Source of the DNA: an uncultured Nitrososphaerales archaeon
Lineage (GTDB): Archaea > Thermoproteota > Nitrososphaeria > Nitrososphaerales > JAAOZN01
DNA length: 11,386 bases
Direction of reading: 5' to 3'
NCBI GenBank assembly: GCA_938029515.1
Contig: CALJAQ010000183.1
Location: forward strand, 1-11,386
Below the pieces are notes generated by a model that saw nothing but the letters and a program-made list of their open reading frames with translations, did not search any database and was not told where the DNA came from. Positions 1 through 6,410 of this stretch are shown piece after piece. Position 1 is the stretch's first letter. Each line of letters opens with the position of its first letter. Made by a program: the position numbers and the translations under genes.

Positions 1-293
1 TGGTTCTCCCAGAAGGCTTCTTGAATCGGGTGTAGCTTACCATCTTTAGCAAGCCCCTCTATAGTAAGTATATCTGCACCCTCAGCTTGATATGCTAACA
101 CCATACACGATTTGACCGACACACCATCCATTATTATAGTGCAGCATCCGCAGTGTCCTGTGTCACACCCTATGTGTGTGCCAGTTAGACCTAATGTGTC
201 TCGGATAAAGTGAACCAGCAGTGTTCTTGGCTCAACCTCTCCCTCCATCTCTACGCCGTTTACCGTTAACTTAATCTTCCTCTTTTCCACCAT
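1..293 (-). CDS. 2Fe-2S subunit of molybdenum hydroxylase (CoxS/XdhC type), 3' part cut off by window edge
   Basis: This is the small iron-sulfur subunit of a xanthine dehydrogenase/aerobic CO dehydrogenase-family enzyme, which passes electrons from the Mo cofactor subunit to the FAD subunit. The 97 visible residues begin [13 protein letters not shown] and form the plant-ferredoxin-like domain. The ligands of the first 2Fe-2S cluster fit C43-x4-C48-G-x-C51-x11-C63. The alpha-helical domain with the second cluster has just begun ([11 protein letters not shown]) when the window ends. An extra Cys, C50, sits where Ala is common (CGCC instead of CGAC). The ATG lies 3 nt after the stop of the upstream FAD-subunit gene, with a Shine-Dalgarno run of five G overlapping that stop, so the two are translated as one operon. 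The large Mo subunit is not in the window, so the substrate (CO, purine, aldehyde or other) cannot be told. Confidence 0.93.
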   Translation of the reverse strand, partial: MVEKRKIKLTVNGVEMEGEVEPRTLLVHFIRDTLGLTGTHIGCDTGHCGCCTIIMDGVSVKSCMVLAYQAEGADILTIEGLAKDGKLHPIQEAFWEN

Positions 294-296
294 TTT

Positions 297-1163
297 CTAA
301 CCCCCTATTCTACTCAGAGCCAGTCTGATAGCCCTCTTCGTGAACACCTTAGCCATTTCAGCGCGGTATTCAGCGCTTCCATGGATGTCTGAAGGTGGGC
401 TTATGCCTCTATCAGCTAACTCAGAGGCGGAGACTATTACTTCATCGGTAAGCTTCTTGCCTACCAGCGCTTTCTCGACCTCTACTGCTCTAAGCGGTGT
501 TGACCCTACTGAACCTAAGGATATTGAGGCTGACTTACATACACCGTTTGAGTCTAAGGTTATGATAGCTGCCACCGCAACTATAGCGAAGTCTCCTTCT
601 CTTCTGGCGTGCTTTATATACGCTGTGCCTGTCTTCGGGGGGAGAACGGGAACCCTAACTTCTCTGACCACCTCGTTTGGATTAAGGGCTGTTGTGAAGA
701 AGTCTTGGAAGAAGTCTGCAGCCTTTATCAACCTCTCACCATCCTTACCTAACGCTACAACTTCTCCATCAAGCGCCAGAAACGCTGTCGGCACATCTGC
801 TGAAGGATCTGCGTGGCACAGTGTGCCCGCTATTGTCCCTCTATTTCTGATCTGCTGGTCGCCTATTCTCCCAGCGGCTTCAGAGAGGATTGGGCACTTC
901 TGGCGTATGAGGGGTGAGTTCTCCACCATGTCGTGTGTTGTCAACGCACCTATGAGGATCTTGCCATCTTCCTCCCTCACATATGATAATCCGGGTATCC
1001 TTGTTATATCCACGATGTATTTTGGTGAGGCTAGTCTTAGCTTCATCAGGGCGATGAGGCTCTGTCCACCCGCTAATACCTTTGATTCCTCGTATCTGTC
1101 AAGCATTTGAACCGCTTCTTGTAGTGTTGATGGGCGTAGATAATCAAAACTTCTAGGAATCAT
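297..1163 (-). CDS. FAD-binding subunit of molybdenum hydroxylase (CoxM/XdhB type)
   Basis: This is the 288-residue medium subunit of a xanthine dehydrogenase/CO dehydrogenase-family complex, about the usual length. It binds FAD and hands electrons from the 2Fe-2S subunit to an acceptor. The two family signatures for FAD are visible: AGGQSLIALMKLRL at residues 31-44 and TIAGTLCHADPSADVP at 110-125. The C-terminal CO-dehydrogenase flavoprotein domain follows from about residue 175. The ATG at 1163 gives the standard family N-terminus (MIPRSFDYLRPSTLQEAV). A TATA-like element lies about 26-35 bp upstream, leaving a very short leader. The small-subunit gene follows after 3 nt. The family is secure. 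Which member it is depends on a large subunit outside the window. Confidence 0.95.
   Translation of the reverse strand: MIPRSFDYLRPSTLQEAVQMLDRYEESKVLAGGQSLIALMKLRLASPKYIVDITRIPGLSYVREEDGKILIGALTTHDMVENSPLIRQKCPILSEAAGRIGDQQIRNRGTIAGTLCHADPSADVPTAFLALDGEVVALGKDGERLIKAADFFQDFFTTALNPNEVVREVRVPVLPPKTGTAYIKHARREGDFAIVAVAAIITLDSNGVCKSASISLGSVGSTPLRAVEVEKALVGKKLTDEVIVSASELADRGISPPSDIHGSAEYRAEMAKVFTKRAIRLALSRIGG
301..305 (-). promoter_or_regulatory. Shine-Dalgarno site of the 2Fe-2S subunit gene
   Basis: Read on the minus strand, a run of five G (in AGGGGGT) ends 7 nt before the ATG at 293 and overlaps the last codons and stop of the FAD-subunit gene. It differs by one base from AGGAGGT. This supports the ATG at 293 and coupled translation of the two subunits. 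Confidence 0.6.
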
Positions 1164-1189
1164 CTACTCTTACACCCTGCAAAAAACAG

Positions 1190-1198
1190 TATACTAAA
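1190..1198 (-). promoter_or_regulatory. Possible TATA box for the FAD/2Fe-2S subunit operon
   Basis: On the minus strand TTTAGTATA is centred about 31 nt before the ATG at 1163. A start site 25-27 nt downstream of the box would leave a leader of only about 5 nt. The element is not a perfect consensus, but the spacing matches the other promoters in this window. Confidence 0.35.
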
Positions 1199-1202
1199 CT
1201 TG

Positions 1203-1210
1203 TTATTTAA
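1203..1210 (+). promoter_or_regulatory. Possible TATA box for the glycosyltransferase-arcadin-like-proC operon
   Basis: TTATTTAA on the plus strand predicts transcription from about 1233. That would place the TTG at 1200 upstream of the mRNA start, and it favours the TTG at 1248 or the GTG at 1254 as start codon of the downstream gene. It is an AT-rich match only, in a 36-bp divergent intergenic space shared with the FAD-subunit promoter. Confidence 0.3.
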
Positions 1211-1247
1211 GTTTATCAACATCTCTTCCTACTCCTTCCTAGCTGGT

Positions 1248-2444
1248 TTGAGCGTGTTGAAGGCAATTACGTGCCGCTACGTTAATCATTCGAAAGGTCT
1301 TCTCGTTGTTCTACTAATATCTGCCATAGTTAGGTTTGTAGCCGCTCAGTTTGCTTCAGCGGTTGAAGGGAACTACCCACCTCTGCCAGAGTATCTTGAA
1401 CCATACCAAGATTATAAGCACCTCTACCTTAACGATGTTAAACGCTTTCTAGAGGGGCAGATGCTTTACAAAGACTTTCACAGCGCCTATCCACCGCTAT
1501 GGATGTACACGCTATCAGCCTTTTTTAAGATGTATTCATCTTACTGGAGCGCCGCTGTCCCTTTACTACTATTTGATACACTCACCCCGCTTATGGTCTA
1601 CCTTATTGCGCGTAGAATAGTTGATGGAAAGTGGTCTACTGTGATAGGGTTGGCTACAGCGTTATCGCCAGCATCTATCTGGTATAATTCGGTGCTGTGG
1701 TTAAACCCCCCGCCTTCAACCTTCTTCCTTCTACTCTCTACTTACATGCTTATGTCAAAGAGGGTTAAGCTCTCAGCGCTCACCCTTGCTTTAGCTACAC
1801 TCTATAAGCAGACCACATTAGCCGCTCTTCCAATCTTAACTATAGGTGTATGTAGGTTGACGTCAAAAAGAGGCCTCATGTGGTTCATAGTGATCTATGC
1901 AACGATGGTTTCAGTAGGCTCTATGCCTTACCTAGCCCTATTCCCATCGCTCTACCTGTGGGCTCTAGGTTTTCCTGGGCTGCCTACCCCACCACCTTAT
2001 GTGCCTGAGGACCTTACTGTTTGGGAGTATAATATCGTTAAGCCTACTAACTTAGGCACAATCTTCGGTGTCCTCGGTGCGCCTTGGTTAGCCATCTTCT
2101 TGAGGCAGCATCTGATCTACTTCATATTGCTCGGCTTCGCCGCTTTGTCGCTTATTTTTCTAAGAATCAGAGATGTGGGCGGTGAGGCTCTTATACGCTA
2201 CCTCCTCTACTCCCAGCTCCTCTTTATACTGCTCTTCCCAAGAGGTACATACAAATACTTCTTCACCGCAGCTCTACCATTCTTCGCTTTAGGGTGTAGG
2301 AAGAAAGGAGACCTCTTAACCTTCTTAGCTGTGAATATAGGTCTTCTGCTGGTACCTAGGTTCTTTGAGCCTTGGTTTGCTTTGGTTGTAATGTTCTTTG
2401 CTTATGCTGTCGCTAGAGAAAACCTCGCTTTACGCACCCAATAA
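1248..2444 (+). CDS. Multi-spanning membrane glycosyltransferase, GT-C/mannosyltransferase-like
   Basis: This appears to be a polytopic membrane protein of the GT-C fold, which moves sugars from polyprenyl-phosphate donors onto glycans or lipids on the outer face of the membrane. No exact acceptor can be assigned. What is seen is a short basic N-terminus, a first helix (LLVVLLISAIVRFVAAQF), then a long first extracytoplasmic loop. That loop is rich in acidic residues and carries the hallmark pattern YLNDVKRFLEG...LYKDFHSAYPPL, like the Y-x-D...G-x-x-Y-x-D-F...YPPL block of DUF2029/PIG-M-type enzymes. A SPASIWYNSVLW segment and LYKQTTLAALPIL follow, with about ten hydrophobic helices in all. 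The frame is open from a TTG at 1200. TTG 1248 is preferred because a TATA-like element at 1203-1210 would start the mRNA near 1233; GTG 1254 and TTG 1257 are alternatives. It leads a three-gene run with the next small gene 34 bp downstream. Confidence 0.7.
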   Translation: MSVLKAITCRYVNHSKGLLVVLLISAIVRFVAAQFASAVEGNYPPLPEYLEPYQDYKHLYLNDVKRFLEGQMLYKDFHSAYPPLWMYTLSAFFKMYSSYWSAAVPLLLFDTLTPLMVYLIARRIVDGKWSTVIGLATALSPASIWYNSVLWLNPPPSTFFLLLSTYMLMSKRVKLSALTLALATLYKQTTLAALPILTIGVCRLTSKRGLMWFIVIYATMVSVGSMPYLALFPSLYLWALGFPGLPTPPPYVPEDLTVWEYNIVKPTNLGTIFGVLGAPWLAIFLRQHLIYFILLGFAALSLIFLRIRDVGGEALIRYLLYSQLLFILLFPRGTYKYFFTAALPFFALGCRKKGDLLTFLAVNIGLLLVPRFFEPWFALVVMFFAYAVARENLALRTQ

Positions 2445-2467
2445 GTTAATCTTGCAGCAGTTAACAT

Positions 2468-2473
2468 GGTGGG
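2468..2473 (+). promoter_or_regulatory. Shine-Dalgarno site deciding the start of the small arcadin-like gene
   Basis: GGTGGG ends 5 nt before the ATG at 2479; the GGTG core is 7 nt away. This favours that ATG over the one at 2398, which has no such site and lies inside the upstream gene. Confidence 0.55.
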
Positions 2474-2478
2474 CTGAT

Positions 2479-2826
2479 ATGCCGGAGTATCCGAAGGTTA
2501 GGGTGAATAAGATAATGTCGATAACAGATCCTGACACAGGGCAACCTGGGAAACAGATAGAGCTTGTTGAGGTCAGACCTAGGACTCAGTTTGGGCTATA
2601 CGGCGCTAGGGAGGATGAATCTAAGCTTATTATGAATGTTATCAGCCACTTTCAGTCTATGGGCTTATTCCCAGCTATGCCTCAGCTCGTTCTGCCTAAG
2701 CTTACACTCTTCCTCTCTGAGACTGAGTATGAGATGCTTGGTATAAGGTTTGAGGTTAACGAGATCTATGAGCTGCAGCTAAAGGATGGCGTTATATCGT
2801 TAAAGAGAAGTGTTGAGGGTGTTTAG
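2479..2826 (+). CDS. Small conserved-looking protein, possibly arcadin-1-like
   Basis: This 115-residue soluble protein has no signal peptide or membrane helix. The N-terminal part reads VRVNKIMSITDPDTGQPGKQ followed by IELVEVRP. The middle is Met/Pro/Leu-rich (residues 59-75), and the C-terminus alternates like a small beta domain (EIYELQLKDGVISLKR). The K-I-x-x-I-x-DP-x-TG-x-x-GK-x-IELVEVR pattern reminds me of the archaeal arcadin-1 family, whose members are encoded with the actin homologue crenactin in some Thermoproteales. I cannot verify this, and no actin gene is nearby. The frame is open further upstream from an ATG at 2398. The ATG at 2479 is chosen because GGTGGG lies 5 nt before it and it avoids overlapping the glycosyltransferase gene. 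The stop abuts the proC ATG with no gap, so the two are surely co-transcribed. Confidence 0.75.
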   Translation: MPEYPKVRVNKIMSITDPDTGQPGKQIELVEVRPRTQFGLYGAREDESKLIMNVISHFQSMGLFPAMPQLVLPKLTLFLSETEYEMLGIRFEVNEIYELQLKDGVISLKRSVEGV

Positions 2827-3621
2827 ATGAAGGTCGCTATAATAGGTGGAGGCACCATGGGGGAGGCGTTAGCGAAAGCCTTCTCCACAATAGAAGGCGT
2901 CGAGGTAGCTGTAGCTGAGGTCAGCCTTGAAAGAAGGGTTAGGCTTCAGGAGCAGGGCATCGAAACCTACGCAAGCGGTAAAGAAGCTATTCGTGGAGCA
3001 GATGTGGTGATAATCGCTGTCAAGCCCAGAGATGTAAAAGCAGCTTTAGACGATTTGAAGGAGTTGGTGAAGGATAAGCTCATAATCTCAGTAGCTGCGG
3101 GTGTGAAGATAAGATACCTTGAGAGCATAATACCAGAAGGAAGGTTCATCCGCACCATGCCTAACATCGCAGCAGCCGTCAGAGCCGCTATTACAACCAT
3201 AACACCAAGCGGGAAGGTGAGTGAAGAGGACGTTAAGTTGGCGCAGAGCCTCTTTAACAGCTTAGGTTCAACTATCCTCGTCGAAGAAGCGCTTATCGAC
3301 GCTGTGACAGGGTTAAGTGGTAGTGGCCCAGCGTACATCTTCTTGGCTATAGAGGCTTTGGCTGAGGGTGGTGTGAAGATGGGTATACCCTTCGATAAGG
3401 CTCTCCAGCTCGCTTCTTGGGTTGCGTTTGGGGCTGCTAAAATGGTCATCGACAGTAAACAGGATCCTTCTACTCTTAGGAGAAAGGTTACCACACCTGC
3501 AGGCACAACTATAGAGGGCTTGCTGAAGCTTGAGGAGGCTGGTGTTAGGGCTGCCTTCATTAAGGCTGTGGAGGCTGCTTCTAAGAGGGCATATGAGATC
3601 TCAAACGAGTTAAGTGGCTGA
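2827..3621 (+). CDS. proC: Pyrroline-5-carboxylate reductase
   Basis: It reduces 1-pyrroline-5-carboxylate to proline with NAD(P)H, the last step of proline synthesis, in the cytoplasm. The 264-residue length is normal for the family. The N-terminal Rossmann fold has the dinucleotide-binding turn IIGGGTMGEALA (G7, G9, G12). MPN is at 111-113. The C-terminal dimerisation/catalytic domain carries TGLSGSGPAYIFLAIEALAEG (from 161) and the family signature VTTPAGTTIEGL at 221-232. The ATG directly follows the TAG of the upstream small gene, and GAGGGTG ends 5 nt before it (2815-2821). The 3' end overlaps the convergent iscU-like gene by 12 bp. No glutamate-5-kinase or proA gene is in the window. 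Assignment is firm. Confidence 0.96.
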   Translation: MKVAIIGGGTMGEALAKAFSTIEGVEVAVAEVSLERRVRLQEQGIETYASGKEAIRGADVVIIAVKPRDVKAALDDLKELVKDKLIISVAAGVKIRYLESIIPEGRFIRTMPNIAAAVRAAITTITPSGKVSEEDVKLAQSLFNSLGSTILVEEALIDAVTGLSGSGPAYIFLAIEALAEGGVKMGIPFDKALQLASWVAFGAAKMVIDSKQDPSTLRRKVTTPAGTTIEGLLKLEEAGVRAAFIKAVEAASKRAYEISNELSG

Positions 3622-4281
3622 CTGCTGCGCCTCACCTTTCCCCTTGTAGAATATCTTTACCGCGACTGGAAGCCCTTCGAACGCTTCTATGATATCTCCC
3701 TCCAACTCTTCTGCTAGCTTACTACCTTCTTCCGCTCTTAAACCTATTGTTACTTCGCGGTCTTGAACCGCTATGCTTTCAACGATTCTACTGGATATTA
3801 TATCAACGCCTGTAATCGGATCTAAGACCCCTTTTAATAGAAGTTTTACGAGTGTGTCGTCTATCTTCGCCTTACCCTTCATAGCATAGTATTTTGAGAC
3901 CGCTGCGTCGAGTCCTGTCTTTGAGAGGACCGCGCAGTGCATCTTGATCTTTGGGAGACCGCCGAGCTCCTCCGCGATATCATTGAATGTTATCTTCTTC
4001 GCTTCCTCTAGGGTCTTCCCCTTCGCTAGCTCTGTGAGTATCGAGGATGTTGCGATGTTTGCTGCGCAACCGTAGGATTCGAAGGTTATCTTCTCTATAC
4101 GCTCCGTCTTCTCATCTATCTTCAAGTAGAGCTTGATGAGGTCTCCGCAAGCTACACTACCAACCTTTGCTGTAACGTCTGCGTCAGCAAGCCTCCCTAC
4201 ATTTCTTGGGTTGGTGAAGTGCTCAATGACTTTTTCACTGTAGCCTATCTTTCTCTGTATAGAGGCGTCTCGTTGAGCCAA
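3610..4281 (-). CDS. iscU: IscU/NifU-type Fe-S scaffold fused to a MIP18/DUF59-like domain
   Basis: This scaffold protein holds Fe-S clusters being built and receives sulfur from an IscS/NifS partner, whose homologue is encoded just upstream. The N-terminal domain (residues about 14-135) starts with the usual YSEKVIEHFTNPRNVG and has the three cluster Cys, C45 (ACGD, with the Asp at 47), C72 (GCAAN) and C116 (KMHC). It is followed, instead of the NifU CxxC domain, by residues 140-213, which resemble the MIP18/DUF59/PaaD family (VLDPITGVDII...EVTIGLRA...EALP-like ending). This domain lacks the CP Cys found in many members. IscU alone is normally about 130-150 residues; this is 223. The start is TTG at 4281: no ATG or GTG lies between it and the conserved block, and an upstream ATG at 4294 stops after one codon. 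It lies 48 bp downstream of the nifS-like gene, probably in one operon. Confidence 0.9.
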   Translation of the reverse strand: MAQRDASIQRKIGYSEKVIEHFTNPRNVGRLADADVTAKVGSVACGDLIKLYLKIDEKTERIEKITFESYGCAANIATSSILTELAKGKTLEEAKKITFNDIAEELGGLPKIKMHCAVLSKTGLDAAVSKYYAMKGKAKIDDTLVKLLLKGVLDPITGVDIISSRIVESIAVQDREVTIGLRAEEGSKLAEELEGDIIEAFEGLPVAVKIFYKGKGEAQQSAT

Positions 4282-4329
4282 ACCCTAAAACATTATGTAG
4301 ATGGTGACGTTCATAAGCCTTTCCCCTTT

Positions 4330-5481
4330 TTACAACCTTTTCGCCAGAGGGCTGAATGAGCGAAGCCTGTTAACAACTTTAGCCAATATCTCTGCTGCTA
4401 AATCTACTTCATTTTGTGTAGTCATCTTAGAGAGGCTGAGTCTCATAGAGCCGTGTGCATCCTCGTGTGTACCCCCTATGGCTGTTATGACGTGACTAGG
4501 TTCAAGCCTCTGGCTGTAGCAGGCTGAGCCTGTGTTGCATACTAAGCCGTGCATCTCAGCTTGCAGTAGAAGTGCCTCACCTTCAACGTATTTGAATGTG
4601 ACGTTCACGTTGTGGCATACCCTTCTTTCCCCTCTAGGGCCGTTGAGTTTTGAAGCCTCAATCTCCAGAAGCTTATTGATAAGCCTATCTCTTAATATGC
4701 GCATCCTTTCCGCGTCTTCTCGCGTAGCTCTCTTAACCGCTTCTGCGAAGCCTACTATACCTGGCACATTCTGGCTCCCAGCTCTCAGACCCTTCTCTCT
4801 ACCATCACCCTCTATTAGCGGCTGCAGAGCCACACCCTCCCTGACATAAAGCGCACCTACACCCTTCGGTCCGTGTATGAGGTGTGAAGTTATGGACATG
4901 AGGTCTATGTTCATGGCTTCCACATCTATACTTTCTTTAGTGAATGATTGCGCCGCATCTGTATGGAAGAGAACACCCTTTTCTCTGCAGAGTTCGCCTA
5001 TCACTTTAATATCTTGTATGGTTCCTATCTCTTGGTTAGCGTGCTGGATAGATGCTAGGCTCGCCCCATTTAGGCTGCTTTGAAGATTATCGAGCTTAAC
5101 GAAACCTTCAGAATCGACTGGTAAGACTTCAACTTCATAACCTAGCTTCCTTAGGTTGAGCGCGGTGTCTAAAACAGACTTATGCTCTATCGCTGATGTG
5201 ACGACCTTCTTTTTCTTGTATAACTGGTGTTGAACAACGCCTTTTAGTGCAAGGTTGTTGCTTTCTGTAGCGCCTGAGGTGAATACGATTTCGCTTGGTT
5301 CGGCGCCTATCTTCTCGGCTATAACCGCTCTAGCTTTTTCAACAGCCTCAGTAGCCTCTTCTTGCATACTGTGCCCGAACTCCCCTCCAGGTAAACCGAT
5401 CTTCTCAACCATATAATCTAAGACTATCTTCGCAACCTCTGGCTCGACCGCTGTAGTTTCGGCGTTATCTAAGTAGATCAT
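4330..5481 (-). CDS. NifS/IscS-family cysteine desulfurase homologue lacking the PLP-binding lysine
   Basis: By family this is a class V aminotransferase-fold cysteine desulfurase (383 residues, normal length), which in active members takes sulfur from cysteine for Fe-S assembly. Fold motifs are intact: YLDNAETT near the start, FTSGATESNN (67-76), SAIEHKSVLD (96-105), HTDAAQ (173-178), GPKGVGALYVREG (204-216), and the catalytic-loop Cys C321 in NTGSACYS. The Schiff-base Lys, expected right after the conserved His (H200) as in E. coli IscS H205-K206, is Leu (L201, codon CTC). The Asn that contacts PLP (IscS N155) is Gln (Q150). The protein is therefore unlikely to do normal PLP chemistry. The A. 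fulgidus IscS, also lacking this Lys, is a known parallel as I recall. The downstream gene encodes IscU, suggesting the pair still forms a complex. The ATG is preceded by a TATA-like element about 32 bp upstream. Confidence 0.93.
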   Translation of the reverse strand: MIYLDNAETTAVEPEVAKIVLDYMVEKIGLPGGEFGHSMQEEATEAVEKARAVIAEKIGAEPSEIVFTSGATESNNLALKGVVQHQLYKKKKVVTSAIEHKSVLDTALNLRKLGYEVEVLPVDSEGFVKLDNLQSSLNGASLASIQHANQEIGTIQDIKVIGELCREKGVLFHTDAAQSFTKESIDVEAMNIDLMSITSHLIHGPKGVGALYVREGVALQPLIEGDGREKGLRAGSQNVPGIVGFAEAVKRATREDAERMRILRDRLINKLLEIEASKLNGPRGERRVCHNVNVTFKYVEGEALLLQAEMHGLVCNTGSACYSQRLEPSHVITAIGGTHEDAHGSMRLSLSKMTTQNEVDLAAEILAKVVNRLRSFSPLAKRL

Positions 5482-5510
5482 CTCCCATCAAATAGTATAA
5501 TCTACTGAAC

Positions 5511-5517
5511 TTATAGG
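5511..5517 (-). promoter_or_regulatory. Probable TATA box for the nifS-like/iscU operon
   Basis: Read on the minus strand CCTATAA lies in the 41-bp gap after the iron-transporter gene, about 32 nt before the ATG at 5481. The expected start of the transcript is near 5487, giving a leader of about 6 nt. This suggests that the desulfurase/scaffold pair has its own promoter and does not rely only on read-through from osmC. Confidence 0.4.
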
Positions 5518-5522
5518 TTTGC

Positions 5523-6395
5523 CTAGAAGGCTGGGTGTATGCCAAAGAGCCTACCTATGAGGTCTCCGAAGAGGAAGGTCGCGAAGGCGGTGCCTAGGGT
5601 TAGTGCTACGCTTTCAGCAAACTCCTTTGGGAAGCTTCTTTCGCCAACTACAGAGCCGTAGAGTGTGAAGAAGAATATCAGCGCTATAGCTAAGGTTATT
5701 GAGCCGCTGAACGCGTAGATCATGGCTTCAGTTACGAAGTAAGGTGAAGCTAAAAGGGTGACCGCAGCTAGGTAAGCTACGCCTGTGCTTAACGCTGAAG
5801 GGACAGGGTTGCTTGATGTGTGCTGCTTAGCTTGTAGATACGCCGCGGAGCCCATCGAAATCGCTGCTGCGAACCCTACAACCAACCCAGCTATGCCTGC
5901 TATAAGTGTGGAGCTGGTTACACCTAAGAATCCTGCGTGCACACCAGTTATCTCAACTATTGCGTCAGCAAGCCCTAAGACTATGAAGCTGAAGTATCTG
6001 ACTATACGCTCGTCTATTTGGCTCATAAACGCCTTCTCATGCCGCTCTTCATCCTCTATTATTCGTATAAGAGTGGTTCTGTCTTCACCGGTGAGTTCTT
6101 CTACAGTCTTCTTGTATCCGTCGATGACCTTCTTTTCGTGTCTTTCAAGCAACTTTAGCGTGAACATAAGCCCAAATATGGATCTAAGTATGACCATTTT
6201 CGATACCGATGCTTTACTGACCTTAGGCTTATATCCTCCAGCCAGCCTGCTCCAAAATAGGTAATGTCCAAGCTCTGCTTTAGAGAGTTCTTCTAATACA
6301 CTCTTTCTACCAACGTGTTTTTCACGCTTAGCCAACTCTAGGTATAGTTGGTAATCTGCATATTCGTCTTCACAGAAACGCTTGAACTTCTCCGT
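5523..6395 (-). CDS. Ferritin-like/VIT1 membrane iron (or Mn) transporter, MbfA-like, with apparent ACG start
   Basis: The protein joins a rubrerythrin/ferritin-like domain to a CCC1/VIT1 transporter, the layout of bacterial MbfA iron exporters. It probably moves Fe2+ or Mn2+ across the membrane. From the ACG at 6395 it is 290 residues. The ferritin-like helices occupy about 1-125, with a Glu in EDEYADYQLY (9-11), E41-x2-H44, Glu around 84-87 and E116-x2-H119. The VIT1 part follows with about five helices, starting FIVLGLADAIVEITGV and including AISMGSAAYL. The first ATG/GTG/TTG in frame is the TTG at 6335, which would delete the first ferritin helix and its metal-binding Glu. Upstream of that, GAGGTG at 6403-6408 is a strong Shine-Dalgarno site, and the codon 7 nt after it is ACG. 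Only five other sense codons separate ACG from the osmC stop. Family assignment is firm; the start is inferred, and a base error for ATG is possible. Confidence 0.88.
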   Translation of the reverse strand, partial: TEKFKRFCEDEYADYQLYLELAKREKHVGRKSVLEELSKAELGHYLFWSRLAGGYKPKVSKASVSKMVILRSIFGLMFTLKLLERHEKKVIDGYKKTVEELTGEDRTTLIRIIEDEERHEKAFMSQIDERIVRYFSFIVLGLADAIVEITGVHAGFLGVTSSTLIAGIAGLVVGFAAAISMGSAAYLQAKQHTSSNPVPSALSTGVAYLAAVTLLASPYFVTEAMIYAFSGSITLAIALIFFFTLYGSVVGERSFPKEFAESVALTLGTAFATFLFGDLIGRLFGIHPAF

Positions 6396-6402
6396 AGATA
6401 AC

Positions 6403-6408
6403 CACCTC
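6403..6408 (-). promoter_or_regulatory. Strong Shine-Dalgarno site in front of an ACG codon
   Basis: GAGGTG on the minus strand matches six bases of the archaeal anti-Shine-Dalgarno. It lies between the osmC stop (6411-6413) and the ferritin-like/VIT1 frame. Its spacing of 7 nt points to ACG at 6393-6395; no ATG, GTG or TTG is in that frame nearby. Confidence 0.6.
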
Positions 6409-6410
6409 TG

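Noticed and set aside
340..1110. A long open frame of 256 codons on the plus strand
   Set aside because: It lies wholly opposite the FAD-subunit gene, whose family motifs are unmistakable, and its translation shows no recognisable domain.
2445..2465. Inverted GTTAA...TTAAC flanking 11 bases between the glycosyltransferase and the small gene
   Set aside because: Five-base AT-rich arms with a loop this size are expected by chance, and no T-run follows to make a terminator.
2967..3635. A 222-codon open frame on the minus strand opposite proC
   Set aside because: It is antisense to a gene with all the proC signatures and has the biased composition typical of an antisense frame.
4282..4329. Possible extra small gene or RNA between the nifS-like and iscU-like genes
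   Set aside because: The 48 bp contain only an ATG that stops after one codon and no hairpin of note; it is best seen as an operon spacer.
5785..6264. A 159-codon plus-strand open frame
   Set aside because: It is antisense to the ferritin-like/VIT1 gene, shows no motif and has no promoter or ribosome site of note.
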